A DNA stretch of 64,000 bases from Lomentospora prolificans. Taxonomy: Eukaryota > Ascomycota > Sordariomycetes > Microascales > Microascaceae. The notes beneath the pieces are model-generated. The model made no database searches, had not been told where the DNA came from, and worked only from the letters and a program-made list of their open reading frames with translations. The stretch lies in assembly GCA_029532625.1 (NCBI GenBank), contig JARFXM010000006.1, forward strand, positions 2,852,001 to 2,916,000. Reading direction: 5' to 3'. A program made the position numbers and the translations under genes. This document shows, in pieces, positions 10,565 through 23,271 of the stretch; within the stretch, counting starts at the first letter, position 1, and each line of letters starts with the position of its first letter.

Positions 10565-13104
10565 CTTGCCAGCGATGACTGAATCGGGACTCGGATGGGC
10601 TTTTTCGTGCAGAGGCGGATGGTTGATAGTTGGTGGGGCGATTGCAAGGGGAACGAACACAGATGTTCAAATTTGGACCGAACAAGTAGGTGAAGTCTGC
10701 GATGTCTGCCAAGTTAGGCTTCTTCTGTAGGGGCGAGGGGCCCAAAATACGTGACATACACCATAAAATTGTACGAACAAAAGTCGTGAGAGCCGGGAAG
10801 AGGGTAAGCGTCGTTAGATATTCTGCATTCCGTAGAACGAGGCCCTCAGGTCTCGTCAGCTCCAGGCAAGGAGGGGAACCAAAGAGTTGGAGGGGCGTTG
10901 TCACGATATGCAAGAACACATAGGGGGCAAAGTTGTTGCGAAGCTAAGATGGCCGAAGCTGGAGGCGGGGACAACGCGGAGAAGAGAAGAAAGAGAGAGA
11001 GGGAAAAACCAATGCGCTGATGCCTTCGTGGCAGCTCCCGATGCGGATAGGGATGGGTTGGGGGGGATATTATGAGGACAGGTATTGGGGTACACAGCAA
11101 ACGAGCGGTTGTTCATTAAACAGGCGATGCTCGTACTCGACAGTAGTGGTACTACGGGGGAATACAAAACTTCGATGTGTCGTAAAGGCTAGATGGTGAC
11201 GGATGGGTCCGTTTCTCGTCGGGTCCTTTAATTACATGGGTCGTTTCCCCCTAACACGGGCACTAGAGCCCTTCCGTAAATTTGATTGGGACCCCTGGTT
11301 ATTCCTAAACTGGAATGCTCTTGAGCTTTTTAGGGCCCAGGAAGGGGTGGTTCAGGGGACAAAGAGGGTCTCGGCATGTAGTAGTCTTCGCAGCTGTGGC
11401 TTCAGCGCTCCGTGGTATTGGTACTCGCATTCGGCGTGCTGTTTGAAGACGGACAGTTTGAAGCAAAAACATTGGAGGGATGAGGTCGCGCAGGCCATCA
11501 GGGGTGCCGCAGATGCATCAACTCTCGACTGTCCTCTCTGGATCCAAACGGACATCCATGGATGGCACTAGCAAATACCCTCCCTCCTACCATCACTAGC
11601 GTCAGAGGACTGTCAGGACCGTCATGATGGTCAGGCACAGGCAGGAGCGGAGAGCGCAGTGGGTATCTACTCTCCATTGAAGTTTCCTGTCATGTCAAGT
11701 ACCTGGGGCATCAAAAAGTGTGAGGTACTCCAGGGGTAATAATACACGGTTGATGCCCCGTTCTAACAAAACACCTCAACACTACCAAGGTACAGTATCC
11801 GTAATAATAACATGGCTCCGTTCGTTGTCTAGGTGGCGCTCATCATTAGCATCACCGAACTGTGTTCATCTGATCAATTTTGATGTTTCCTTGCCAGTGG
11901 TTGCACCCCCATCTCAAACATGACCCGTGCTCCGTACATTCCTAGCTTGCCGTGGCCCCAGAGCTTTGGCTAGATGCATTTGTGCATTCCCTTGCTCAAG
12001 ATCGTCAACATGCGATAGTTTACAAACCGCTTTCGCGATCCGAGGCATGCCACCTTCGTGTCGTCGTCGTCGTCGTCGTCGTCGAAGGGCGCTTGAGGCT
12101 TCCCGGTGGGTCGCTTCAAGATGTTGAAGATGCCTTGCTTGGCACAAAAAAAAGTAAAGCTCCCCGAAGCATAAATTAATAGCATATTCTCCGCCATACT
12201 CAAAAATGTGCAGCACATGTCATTCATTGGCTTATTAGTACCACCGAAAGGGGCACATGTTTAGACTCCACAAGATAAGGGCAAGTGTCTCGTCATAACG
12301 GCGGCAATATCCTGCCTATTATTGTGTTCGTCCTTAGCGATGTTGCTTTTGCTGTCCATGCCTGGAGAACCGTGCCAACCGGAGAGTGAACAAACGACTG
12401 GTCCGTTTCCAGAAGCTCTTGGAACATTTGCGAACTGCCCATGCAAGACCCGAATACTCTGCTGCTTGCTTACCAAAGGTACGTCGTCAAAGTGCACGGT
12501 CGGTTCGAAGATCAAGCATCAACTGTTTCGGCTTGAGCGATGGTTCCGGATGCGAGTTGAGGACTCGAAAAGGACCCCTCCATCTCTGCAGATACCATGT
12601 TAATATTACTTGGAACCTTTCTTTTCTTTTGGTAACGGCATGTACCGACCCCGCGGTAACCAAACTTTGCGGCTGGTTCGTTTTTTACTGGACATCCATA
12701 TCGAAGGCTCTCACGCGACGGCCAGACTAAAATGGAAGCACTCGTTTAAAAAAAAAAAATATCAAATTTGCCTGGGCTCCTGCAGAGTTGTTAAATATGG
12801 AGCCGAGGCGAAGAAGCGAAAGCCAACTACGAATTCCAAAATATAACTGCCACTAAGGTATTCGTAGAGGTTTCCTGAGTACATCGACGGGGATATGAAG
12901 AAGAATGGAGTGTTAATTCCTGAACGTTTGCCAGGCGATCAAATGGCCTGGATTTGTCTGGGACCACCGCGGTTAGCTGGGCCGATGGCCGGACCTGATG
13001 TCTCGCACCATCCGCATCATTATCCCGAGAACTAACTTTTTTTCCCTCGCAATTCAACCTTCTTCGTAACTACCATATCACCATTCCCACCCCCAAACCT
13101 CACA
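10565..13104. other. Divergent spacer with GTC microsatellite
   Basis: About 2.5 kb without a recognisable gene, between divergent genes. It holds a (GTC)n microsatellite at about 12059-12083, an A run near 12747-12758 and one copy of the recurring motif TACCAAGGTA at 11783-11792. The 3' end contains the homoisocitrate dehydrogenase promoter; the sequence CCCACCCCCAAACCTCACA directly precedes its start. Confidence 0.55.
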
Positions 13105-14291
13105 ATGGCTGCCCGGACACTTCGAATTGGTATGTGCCGATCAATTGTTTCCTAACACTTGCGAAACAACCGTATTTGCACTCACCTTGCTCCCGCAAGA
13201 AATCCACTTCCGCATAACTGACCACTCCCGATCTCGCAGGCCTCATCCCCGGTGATGGCATCGGCAAGGAAGTCATCCCGGCCGGCCGTCGTATCCTTGA
13301 GGCCCTCCCCACCTCTCTTGGTCTCAAGTTCGACTTCGTCGACCTCAAGGCCGGCTTCGAGACCTTCGAACAGACCGGCGCCGCCCTGCCCGACAAGACC
13401 GTCGAGGTCCTCAAGAAGGAATGCGACGGAGCCCTCTTCGGCGCCGTGAGCTCCCCTACCAAGGCCGTCAAGGGCTACTCCTCGCCCATCGTCGCCCTGC
13501 GCAAGAAGCTCGATCTTTACGCCAACGTCCGCCCCGTCAAGTCCGTCATGACGGCCAAGAACCCCATCGATATGGTCATCGTCCGCGAAAACACCGAGGA
13601 CCTGTACGTCAAGGAGGAGAAGACCTATGACGCTGCAGATGGTTCTGGCAAGGTTGCCGAGGCTATTAAGCGCATCTCCGAGAGGGCGTCTTACCGCATT
13701 GCCGCCATGGCCGGTGAGATTGCTCTCCGCCGCCAAAAGATCCGCGAGTCGGGCGCTCCTAGCATTCACTCTGGACCCCTCATCACCATCACCCACAAGT
13801 CCAACGTCCTCTCTCAAACCGATGGCCTCTTCCGCAGCACATCCCGTGCTGCTCTCTCCGAATCCCGCTTCTCGACTGTAAACACCGAGGAGCAGATCGT
13901 CGACTCCATGGTTTACAAGCTCTTCCGCCAGCCCGAGGCCTACGATGTCATCGTGGCTCCTAATCTCTATGGTGATATCCTCTCCGACGGTGCTGCTGCT
14001 CTTGTCGGCTCTCTCGGTCTCGTCCCCAGCGCCAATGTCGGCGAGGGCTTTGCCATTGGCGAGCCCTGCCACGGTAGTGCTCCTGATATCATGGGCCAGG
14101 GCATCGCCAACCCCATCGCCACTCTCAGAAGCGCTGGTCTCATGCTCGAGTTCTTGAACGAGGAGGAAGCTGCTGCCAAGATCTATGCTGCCGTTGATGG
14201 AAATCTTGAGGATGGAAAGATTCTCAGCCCCGATCTCGGTGGCAAGTCTAGCACGGAAGAGGTCCTCCAGGATGTTCTTAGGAGGCTATAA
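13105..14291 (+). CDS. LYS12: Homoisocitrate dehydrogenase (lysine biosynthesis)
   Basis: Two exons, 13105-13129 (25 nt) and 13240-14291, giving 358 aa. The enzyme oxidatively decarboxylates homoisocitrate to 2-oxoadipate with NAD+ in the alpha-aminoadipate lysine pathway of fungi, normally in mitochondria. The sequence belongs to the beta-decarboxylating dehydrogenase family: GLIPGDGIGKEV near residue 10, the substrate-loop and helix region SSPTKAVKGYSSPIVALRKKLDLYANVRP, VRENTEDLYVKEE, the catalytic ITHKSNVLSQTDGLF lysine, the metal-binding APNLYGDILSD aspartates and GSAPDIMGQGIANP for NAD. The SSPTKAVKGYSSP stretch separates it from isocitrate and isopropylmalate dehydrogenases. The start MAARTLRIG follows from a 25-nt first exon with GTATGT donor. 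There is little N-terminal extension, so mitochondrial import would rely on a short basic N-terminus. Confidence 0.93.
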
Positions 14292-14978
14292 GGGTGGAAT
14301 ACAGATATAATTGAACGCAGGTTGAGGCTGATGGTCGGGTAGGCATGTAGGATTGCAAAAAAAAAAAAAAAAACTTTAGACGGCCCTCTTGGAGTACTCA
14401 TATAATACTTTGTATTGACCTGAAGGCACCGTATTTGGTCAACACTATTAGCTGAACATAGTAGGTGGCTATCTTCTATGGTAGCTAAGAGTGGATTGGT
14501 TGTCAAGTACATCTATCTAATTTACACGCTCATGCTCATGCCCAATGGTTTCCTATCATTCTTTTCAAATGCGCCTTTGCCCTTTCACGACTGTGTAATA
14601 TACCAGAAGCCAAACTGCAAATACCTTTGGCAGATGACGGAAGATCAATCGCTCATCGCTCGGTGCCGGCTTTCCGCGACAAGAATGCCCGAACAATATG
14701 GGAGACTCAAGCTCCAATGCAGGGCAACACTAACACCTTTTGGTCTTCTCCCTTTATTCTTTCTCCAACTCCCGTTCTAGCAATTAATAAAACATTTGGT
14801 GCAAGATATGTATAATACAGGAACAGCTACTGGACAGGCATTCAATCCAATCTCCAAGATGTTGGACAGGTGCCCGAGAGTAGCGGCCCACAATAGGCTG
14901 CGGGAAGTAGGTATCAGAACCTGGAGGGTTGAGGCCGGGAGCATCGAGACAAGCTACGCGACGTTGGGGGCGAATTGC
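14292..14978. other. Convergent 3' spacer with A17 run
   Basis: Between the convergent homoisocitrate dehydrogenase and mitochondrial EF-G genes. It contains an A run of about 17 nt at 14357-14373, some 65 nt after the LYS12 stop, which may lie in its 3' untranslated region. No gene seen. Confidence 0.55.
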
Positions 14979-17639
14979 TTATTTAGTCCGCTTGGCCTCG
15001 AGTTCCTTCTGGTACTTGGCAACCAGCTCCTTTCTGTAGTGCGACAGTTAGTAACTCAGAAAATATACAGCAGTTGAGAGACAAAGGGAAAAACTCCAAA
15101 GAGAGACGGGGAGGTTGACGTACTGGAGATGGGGGGGTGCAGGGGCGTAGTGGCTGAATTCCATGTTGAATTCGCCCTTGCCCTGTGTAGCAGCGCGCAG
15201 CTGAGTGCTGAAGCCGAACATGGAGTTAAGGCTGCAGTCAGCTACGCTGGTGAAATCCTCAGAGCCGACCTCAGTATCGTGGATAGTAGCGTTGCGCTTG
15301 TTCAGCAACATGAGAATGTTGCCTTGGAACTCGTTGGGTGCCGTAATGTGCGTTTTCATAAGAGGCTCGAGTACCTGGCCATTCGACTCTTTGAAAGCCT
15401 TCTCGAAGGCCATCTGGGTAGCCAAACTGAAAGCATAGTCGGAGGAGTCAGTTACGTGAGTGGAGCCATCATTGATAACCATCTTGACACCAATGACCTT
15501 GTGACCGAGGAGAGGACCTTTGTTGCAAGCTTGTTCGAAACCCTTGGCACAGGCGCTGAGGAATTTTTCGGGAATGCTGCCACCCACGACCTGCTCCTCG
15601 AAGACATTGGTTCCGGGATCCGAGTTGGGCTCGATCCAGCCTGCCACACGAGCGTAGTCACCAGGACCGCCAGATTGGCGCTTGAGTAAGAAGTCAAACT
15701 CGGTGCGTTGGGGAATGGTCTCTCTGTACGCGACACGAGGCTGGCCAGTGACGCAGTCAACCTTGTACTCTCGTCGCAGACGCTCGACATAAATCTCGAG
15801 GTGGAGTTCGCCCATACCGGAAATGATAGTCTCCTCGCTCTCGGGGTCGACATGCAGGCGGAAAGTAGGATCCTCACGCTGGAATCGGTTCATGGCCTTG
15901 CTGAAGTTATCGGCGTCGCTGGACTTTTTAGGCTTGATGGAGAGTGACATGACGGCGTCGGGGACGAACATGGAAGACATAGTGTAGGGGAGGTTTCCGT
16001 CGGTAAAGGTATCTCCAGAAGCGCAGTCAACGCCGAACACGGCACAAATTTCACCGGCACCGATTTCGTTGACATCCTCCATCTCATTGGAGTGCATTCG
16101 CACGATCCTAGGTATTCTAACCTTCTTTCCAGTTCGAGAGTTGAAGAGATAGCTACTCTTCCTGAGTTTTCCTTGGTACACTCGAATGTACGTGAGCTGA
16201 CCGTAATTGTTCTCCTCCAGCTTGAAGGCCAATCCGACAAACGGCAGAGTGTTGTACGGCACCAGCTCAACCGGGGCCTCGTTCTTAGAGCTATCAAGAC
16301 CCAAATTCTGTACCTCACCGGGATCGGGAAGATAGTCACAGACGGCGTCAAGAACAGGCTGGATACCCTTGTCACCGAGAGCGGTACCCATCATTACCGG
16401 TGAGAATTTGAGATTAATGGTGGAACGCCGGATAGCGGCCTTGATCTGCTCGATAGTCGGTTCCTTCTCGTCTAGGAACATCTCGGCCATCTCATCATCG
16501 ACATCAGCGAGCTTCTCGATGAGTACCTGTCTCTTCTCGGCGGCGAGATCCTGCAGATGGGCGGGAATCTCGTTGGTCGTCCTGATCTTGGTACCCCTAG
16601 GGCCCTCGAAATACATGGCCTTCATCTCGATGATGTCGATGACACCCTCAAACTCGTTTTCGGCACCTATGGGGATTTGAATGGCAGCAGCGGGAATCTT
16701 CAACTTCGAGTTGATCTGCTCCACAGCCTTCCAAGGGTTCGCGCCCATTCGGTCCATCTTGTTAACAAAGCTGATGCGGGGTACGTTGTACCTCTTCATC
16801 TGTCGATCGACAGTGATGGTCTGACTCTGGACAGCACTAACGGCGCAGAGAATCATGACCGCGCCGTCAAGGACACGAAGAGCACGCTCAACCTCGATGG
16901 TGAAGTCGATATGGCCTGGAGTGTCGATAAGGTTGATATGGTACTGCTTGTCGACGCCATCCTCACTCTTTGTCCAGTCACAGAAGGTAGCGGCAGATTG
17001 GATAGTGATACCCTTTTCGCGTTCGAGGTCCATAGAGTCCATCTTTGCGCCGACCGAATCCTTGCCTCGAACCTCATGGATCGCCTTGATTCTGCCAGTG
17101 TAGTAGAGAATTCGCTCGGTGCACGTAGTCTTTCCGCTATCGATGTGCGCCTACATGGAGAGAAACACGTCTCGTTAGAGGAATGGGCCATGGCTAGGGG
17201 TGATAAGCCTCAGAGGGACCGGATGTCCACGAACGTACAGCAATACCGATGTTTCTAACGGTTGACAACCTCGCAGCTTCTTCGGGGCTCATTTTCGACG
17301 CGGCAGCCTCGGGAGTGAGGGCAGCAGAATCTTCCTGGGCCATGCGCAACCTGCAGAACGAGGGACATGTTAGCAAGGAAAAGAACCACGCACGGCCCAC
17401 GAGCTGCAACGAAATGAGAAGACGTACGCTTCAGCGGCAGCCGAGGATCTCAGCCTCAGAGAGGTCGTGAGCATACGGCAAGGCGCCGCGGAAGGGAGAC
17501 GAGTCCGCAGGACGGTTCCCTGGAGTTGAGCGACATGGTGGTTGTTGCGGAGGGTCAGGCGCTGGGCGCGACTGACGAGAGAATGGGGGGGACTGAAAAG
17601 GCCGCCATTGACGGCCCTAGCTGCTCTAATAACCCTCAT
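14979..17639 (-). CDS. MEF1: Mitochondrial elongation factor G (mEF-G1)
   Basis: Four exons: 17428-17639, 17239-17350, 15124-17150 and 14979-15033, giving 801 aa. The GTPase drives translocation on the mitochondrial ribosome. Residues about 1-70 are an Arg/Ser-rich import presequence (MRVIRAARAVNGGLFSP). The G domain has AHIDSGKTT at 109-117 (G1, immediately after the second intron), the switch-I segment DLEREKGIT, DTPGHIDF (G3) and NKMD (G4). EF-G domains II-V follow, including GMGELHLEIYVERL. The C-terminus is on a separate 55-nt exon and ends QKELVAKYQKELEAKRTK, typical of fungal mEF-G1. AHIDSGKTT instead of AHVDHGKTT is normal for the EF-G group. The length fits the family (about 760-810 aa). 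It is convergent with LYS12; its promoter lies in 17640-18449. Confidence 0.97.
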
Positions 17640-18449
17640 CGCGAACTCAAGTCTGCAGGCCGAACAGACTTCTAAAACATGGGAGATGTGGAAAAGGGAC
17701 GGGCAAGGTTGGAGTATCACGTAGACTTCAAGGTCTCTTTTTCCCGAAAGACTTTTTTTCCCTGGTCCCTTTTTTTCGGTTCGCTCAAAGAACAAAGTAC
17801 TCAGCAGCGAAGTCGCGGGACTCCACCGAATCAGACGACGCGCTAACACGTGAACGAATAATAAAATGGGCCTGGTACCTTGACAGTGGATCCTCCATCT
17901 AAGTTTACATAAGCATGGGATATCAAATGCACGCACTGTGACAGCCGTCATCAGCCAGCCAGGTTGATCAATTCAATCCCTAGATGGGTCTGTTCAGTCA
18001 GTACAATTGTACCTTCGTAGTACACATCGTCGCGAATAACCTAAAAGCCACTGTCTGACTTGCTAAACCAGCACATCCGACGTTAAATGGACATTGGAAG
18101 TTTACAGAGCCGCATTGTGCTACGCACAAGTCGATGAATCAGGATTCACTACCAACAAGATGCGCATCTCATGAGAAAAAGGATCACAACAGGTGAAGCC
18201 GTTTCCATCTTGTCTTCACTATTTTCAAAGGTAATTCCAACAAGCGGCAAAGGGCTGCAACGCGTTCACTTGCGGGTATAACTATAACATTATCGACCAA
18301 TTGCATCCGGCCCTCAAGCATTAACCAACCATGAGTACAAGTCATTGTAGAAAGAACACTCCGAACGCCTTACAATGCATCCCCTCAGCCAAAACAAGTC
18401 GCTGTATGCAGTGAAGCCCATGGCCATGATGAGAACCAGACGCATCTAT
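17640..18449. promoter_or_regulatory. Spacer upstream of mEF-G1
   Basis: Holds the MEF1 promoter and the 3' region of the protease gene. A CT-rich tract lies at about 17735-17775 (GA-rich on the coding strand). One copy of the recurring motif occurs in inverted sense as TACCTTCGTA at 18010-18019. No gene was seen. Confidence 0.5.
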
Positions 18450-20052
18450 TCAGAGAACGGCCCAGAATGCCACAGCGACAGCTAGAACGGTTGACGCTCC
18501 GAACACGCCAGGGACCCACGCCGAGTTCTGGAAGCCCGTCCTGGCATCATAAGCGGGCGCCACAAGCCGTGCCGGCGTGTCAGTCTGACCTTGGTTCGGT
18601 GCCTCCGTGGCGGACGGGATGCTTGATCCGTTCGACGCAAAAGCCACAATAGAGCTGTCTGTCTCGTTGAAGTCGGTCTGCGCGATTCCGATCTCGTTGT
18701 TGACAAGATCGAAAACCACGTAGGCAGAGCGCAGGAAAGTCCCTCCCAGGATGTATGGTGGCCCACCAAAGTCCTGGATGCCAAAGAGGCAAGCCTCCTG
18801 CCCTTTATACCGGCTACCGTCCGGGAAAAGCGGAGCCTTCCCGGTGGTGAGGTCTAGGACCAGTTCATCCATGGGTACTGTGATCTTGGGGCCTCCCGGG
18901 CCACCAAACCCGAACGTAAATTTACCCGGGCTATCCCGCCGATAACAAGGAATGAGAGGTTGGCGAAGGACCGAGGAAAACTCGGCCCCGGCTTCTTCCC
19001 ACATCTGCTCCACCATATCTATGGGTAGAGAGGTAAGTGTGGTGCCGGAATCGAGAATAACATCGACGGGAAAGCTCTCAGTCGTGAGGGTATCTGTGCC
19101 CGACGGGCTTTCTGCCTCAACTGAGGTCAAATCTATCCGAAAGTGGTCAAATATTTCCTCGCCCGAGGATAATGTTTGAGATTTAATTTTGACCTTCATC
19201 ATATCTCCGACGTATTTCTCTGTGTCCACTCCGCCAAAAAGGATACTACCCATTGGCGAGCCTGTCCGCAAAAGCGATAGTCAATTTTACAGCGTCCTTC
19301 ACGGAGTCCAACGCTCAAGCAGGTGCGGACTTACCCAAATCGTTTAGGTACAAGCTGTATGCGCTGGTGCTTGTTATGTTACTTCGCGCTAGCGCGACAG
19401 GTAGGTTGTCGTATACCAGGTCGGCCGTATTTACCGAAGCTTCATTGATCGCATAGCCAACGCCGATGACACCATGGCTCAGTGATGTATTCAGGCCGAG
19501 GCCGATAGTAAAGTTGGCTAATTCCGATTCGCCTATTCCAAGCACATCACGGAAGTAATCACCCTTGACGTAGGACTGATCGAGGTAGTTGATTTCGAGC
19601 GCATTTCTGATAAACTCCGAATGAGTACGTGAAGAATCAGGGTCATCTGCGAACGCGCCGAGGTTAGCTTTGTGTCACCAAGCCGCCACTAGCAGCACTG
19701 AAGCATAAGTAGTGGACTTACAGCTTCCTAGAGGGCACGGGTCGAGAGAGAAGCTCAAAGAGCATATAGGCGCATTGATAGCAGGCACCCAGGTGTCGCT
19801 GCTTCCACTGTCAAGGAGGAGCACGATATCTTGGGGAGGCGTGCCGACGGTGCACGTCGAGAAATAACCACCTCGCTGCTTCTCGTTCGTAATCACTTCC
19901 TCGACAGTCTGCTCTGCTCTGCGCCGGAGGGAGGGCGCATTGGGGTTTCGCTTTTCTTCAAACTGCATCAATAGGACACCGGGAACGGGCTGGGAGCCTA
20001 ATGCGTGTACGGCGAGGGCGCCTGAAGCGACGAGATAGCCTGGTCTCCTCAT
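18450..20052 (-). CDS. Secreted, probably GPI-anchored aspartic protease (yapsin/pepsin family A1)
   Basis: Three exons: 19722-20052, 19335-19646 and 18450-19261, giving 484 aa. Both catalytic aspartates are present: D81 in LLLDSGSSDTWVP and D285 in VILDSGTTLTSLP. The flap-region and family markers GGYFSTCTVGTPPQ, GVIGVGYAINEAS and GSILFGGVDTEKY are also seen. Residues 1-20 form a plausible signal peptide, and a tribasic RRR at 43-45 could be a propeptide processing site. The C-terminus has a Ser/Thr-rich stretch and then a hydrophobic tail (VPGVFGASTVLAVAVAFWAVL), as expected for GPI attachment at the plasma membrane or wall. This resembles yapsins and candidapepsin-like fungal proteases rather than secreted aspergillopepsins. 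The upstream in-frame TTG at 20073 was not used because an ATG follows at 20052. Substrate unknown. Confidence 0.92.
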
Positions 20053-21276
20053 CTTATTCGAGCACTCAGCCAAATCTCACGAACGAAGCCAATCACCCCT
20101 ATGCCCACAGGTACGCTGAAAAGGTGGAGGGAAAAGATCGCCGATCGACTCGTTGCTGGTTCCTGACGCTGAAGATATGGAGAGGGCGGAAAGGTTGGAA
20201 AGGTTGGGTTGGTTGTTTCGGCTTCGAGGGAATAGGAGTCGAACCGGAGAGCAAAGGTGCGATTGGTAGAAAGGCTTTGGGAACGTCAGGGAGCCCGTTT
20301 TCTCGTCACCATAGGGAACCAGCTCGGAAGGGAAATTTTAACATTCGATACCAAGAGGTCAGTGGAGCCGCCAAGAGAGCTCAGGTGCGACTCTCCCAAG
20401 AAGGTATATCGTCAGAAATCAGCGAGCCAAGCATTTACGGCTGGTAGGCCGAGAGCATTGGCGAGGCACCTGTGAAGCTTCAACGAGAGCCAGCCGCCAA
20501 GCAGACCATGCGGCAATCCGGAAGAAAAAGAAAAAAAAAAAAATAGAGTCGGAGAAAAAAGAAGGGGCTCAGAAAAGACGGGATCGCAGCGAGAAACAGG
20601 TCACAGTCGGTGCAAGCAATTATCACTAGGCAGAATCGCTCATCAACCTGAGGGGTCAAATGTCAATGGCATTACGCTTGGCACGGGACGCCAGAGGGTG
20701 GGTGGCATGGAGTTGGCTTGGGCTTGAGGGGGATTGTGCCGCTGGCGGAAATCAGGATGATCCGTAAGCATTAAAAATGAATTGACAGCGACGGGTGAAA
20801 AGAAAAGAGTGCACGGGAGCCAACGAAGTTCTGACGCTCGCCAACACCTTGGCTGGGCGTCAGATTTGTCGTCCAAGAGAAGAGAGAGAAGAGGTCTGGT
20901 CTCAGGGGCGTCTTGCGTAATACATAAGCGCACGATGCTTCAGTCTCAGCAAGTGCGACATACTACGAAGGTACACCCAGATCTTACTAGATCAGGGAAG
21001 AGGCGTCAAAACAACCACCAGCCCACACCCGGCGCCAACGAGGGAACGTGCTGTGGGGGCTTTAAACTGCGACCTAAGGGGCGTACACATATTCATGCAT
21101 CAATTGATATAAATAGCTAATTGGCTGCGCCAATGGATTTACTCTGCACCCAACCCGTTCCCCAGGTGTCTGGGAGCTACCTTGAATCCGAAATTAGGTT
21201 GTCATCATCGGGTGGCTGAAGACTCAGCTAAAGCCAAACGAGCCAGCTAGCTCTCTGGAGGACACATACTGCTGAG

Positions 21277-21360
21277 CAGCAGATCAATTGATATGTGCTC
21301 TTTGCAGCAGATCAATTGATATGTGCTCTTTGCAGCAGATCAATTGATGTGTGCTCTTTG
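21277..21360. repeat. Three-copy 28-bp tandem repeat
   Basis: Units begin CAGCAGATCAATTGAT and end GTGCTCTTTG at 21277-21304, 21305-21332 and 21333-21360. The first two are identical; the third has one change (TATGTG to TGTGTG). Each unit holds the perfect palindrome ATCAATTGAT. A degenerate start of a fourth unit (CAACAG) follows. Nature unknown; it lies in a spacer. Confidence 0.95.
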
Positions 21361-22112
21361 CAACAGTCAGCGGTCGTTATGCACAAGCTCAGGCTCCAGG
21401 GTCAGGACGCCAGAATGGGATGGACTGGATTCATGACACTATTGGAGGGCCGATGCGGAGGCCGCAGATGCCTTTCTGAAACACTTCTTCGCACCTCACA
21501 GCCACGGGGATAAGGCCAATGCAACGTCTTTTCAAGTGCCGCTATCCGGACCCTTGCGTACCTCCTCCGTGAACGTGCCTGTTCAGGAACCAACAAGTGC
21601 CCAGAGGACGTGAAAGACGACAGGCAGTTCATCCACCTTGGACCCTTTGTGTCGCTCCAGTGTGCATTTGTTGCGCGATCTCTCGATCTACTTGCGAGAG
21701 CACCTATCCTTGGGCATCTAAAACTCACCTCGACTACTGCGCTTGACTGACAGTCGGAAGAAGACGAATTGACCGGCTGCACGCCTCGGTACGAGTTCCA
21801 AGCGACCCATAGTATATTAATGGTTCTTAATAATACCGGTGGTATATTCTCTTTTCTGAAACGCTAGTTGAGAGGCTTTGAGCTTCTGCAGCACCATACT
21901 CCGTACACACGAGGCGAGATACATACAATAGTTTCACAATTAGTGTAATGGATATTCACGAGACATTGACATGTTCGAGATTCGTTGTAAGAGACTGAGT
22001 TTATCAAAGTCAACGGTCCAGAGAGCACCCATTGCAACCCAGCTTCTTACTTGCTTCGTCCAGCACTTCATTGAGCAAATGCAGATAACTCGCACATAGT
22101 GTGGAAGTATGT

Positions 22113-22560
22113 TTACCTAGGCCGGGACACATACATGACCTGCGCCCACTCCAAGTGATCGATATAGGGCTCGACATCGTTAACAGGGCTCATTATTGGG
22201 CTGTTCTTGCCGAAACTCAAGGAGACGCTATTGTCGGAGTTCGGCGGCTTCACCCAGGTACGGGCAGAGAGATTGTGTTTCACATGCTTCAACGTTGTGC
22301 GGAAGGTGGGATATCTGGTCAACGTCAAATTTGGCAGAAAGTGACTGATGCCCTCCGTTGGATCATTGGAGAAGAACATGACATCTCCCTTGTGTAAACA
22401 ATGCTATATTTTCGAGGGCCGTAGGTTTTTGTGGACCTGATGGATAATATTGCTATCGCCATCACCGATAACCGAGTTAGACTCCATATATCTCCAGAGT
22501 TGCGCCGTCCACTTCATGTACCACTTTCGTTCTGGCTCAAGACACCTTTGTGTTGACCCA
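22113..22560 (-). pseudogene. Possible gene remnant or unresolved exons
   Basis: On the minus strand an 89-codon open frame ends at 22113 and contains KGDVMFFSNDPTEG and WVKPPNSDNSVSLSFGK. About 80 nt upstream, in another register, a segment reads EPERKWYMKWTAQLWRYMES before a possible splice donor near CATCAG/GTCC, with a TATAG acceptor about 20 nt before the downstream frame. The amino-acid composition looks protein-like, but I recognise no family, find no start exon and cannot confirm the intron. It could be a decayed gene, a poorly conserved real gene or chance. Confidence 0.2.
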
Positions 22561-23271
22561 ACTATCCTCCAGCTTCTGCCTATCTATCGTCACCTCGGCT
22601 CCTATTCTTCACGGCATAGGGTACACCTGCTGGAACATGGGGTGGAGGCAGATGACTTAATTCCTTTCTGTGACAGGCGTAGAAGAAAAGAAAGTTATCG
22701 AGATGGCCCCCAGGCTGACAGTGGTGCTCTCCTAGTCGTGCTCTCCGTCATTATAGTGGCGGTTCATCCGCTGGCGGAGGACATACGATTCATAATGGCA
22801 ACGTAGGGAAGCGGGTGGGAGGCTACACGCAACGGCAGCGATACCTCACCGGTGAATCTCAATACCCACAACTCGTCCAGACCGACGCGCGCCCGGTACA
22901 TGTATCCACTTGATTTAGAACGCCCGATTCATCCGCATAGTTGTCTAGCCAACCTATGACCTCGGAATGTTGAATCAAGTCTATTGCCATGGTAGGAGGA
23001 AACGGGCTCTTTGGGTAGCCAGGACGTCCTTAGAGGAACAGTGAAGTGGCTACATTAAGGCCATTTCCACCCGTAATCTACGAGAAAGTCGGTGTCATCT
23101 AGTTAATCGGCAACGATTACTTACACGTGCCATTGGGGATGACGGATCTAGCAAATATATAAGTAGGGACCGGTTCAGCTACGAGAGACAACCTCGAGCT
23201 AAATAGAATATTGGAACAATTATTACAACCCGCGCAATCCAACGTATTAGCATCAGCTCTTTCTACCTCCT

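Larger units (their letters stand above)
20053..23271. other. Gene-poor spacer with tandem repeat and possible gene remnants
   Basis: About 3.2 kb with no gene I can support. It contains an A run near 20530-20543, a TACGAAGGTA motif at 20964-20973 and three copies of a 28-bp tandem repeat at 21277-21360. A minus-strand segment at 22113-22560 has coding-like features but cannot be assembled into a complete gene. These last two have their own entries. Confidence 0.5.

Noticed and set aside
13182..14072. 296-codon minus-strand frame opposite homoisocitrate dehydrogenase
   Set aside because: Antisense shadow of a highly codon-biased gene; no domain in its translation.
20215..20290. Possible tRNA near GGTTCGACTCC on the minus strand
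   Set aside because: The T-arm stem does not pair and no cloverleaf partner sequences were found.
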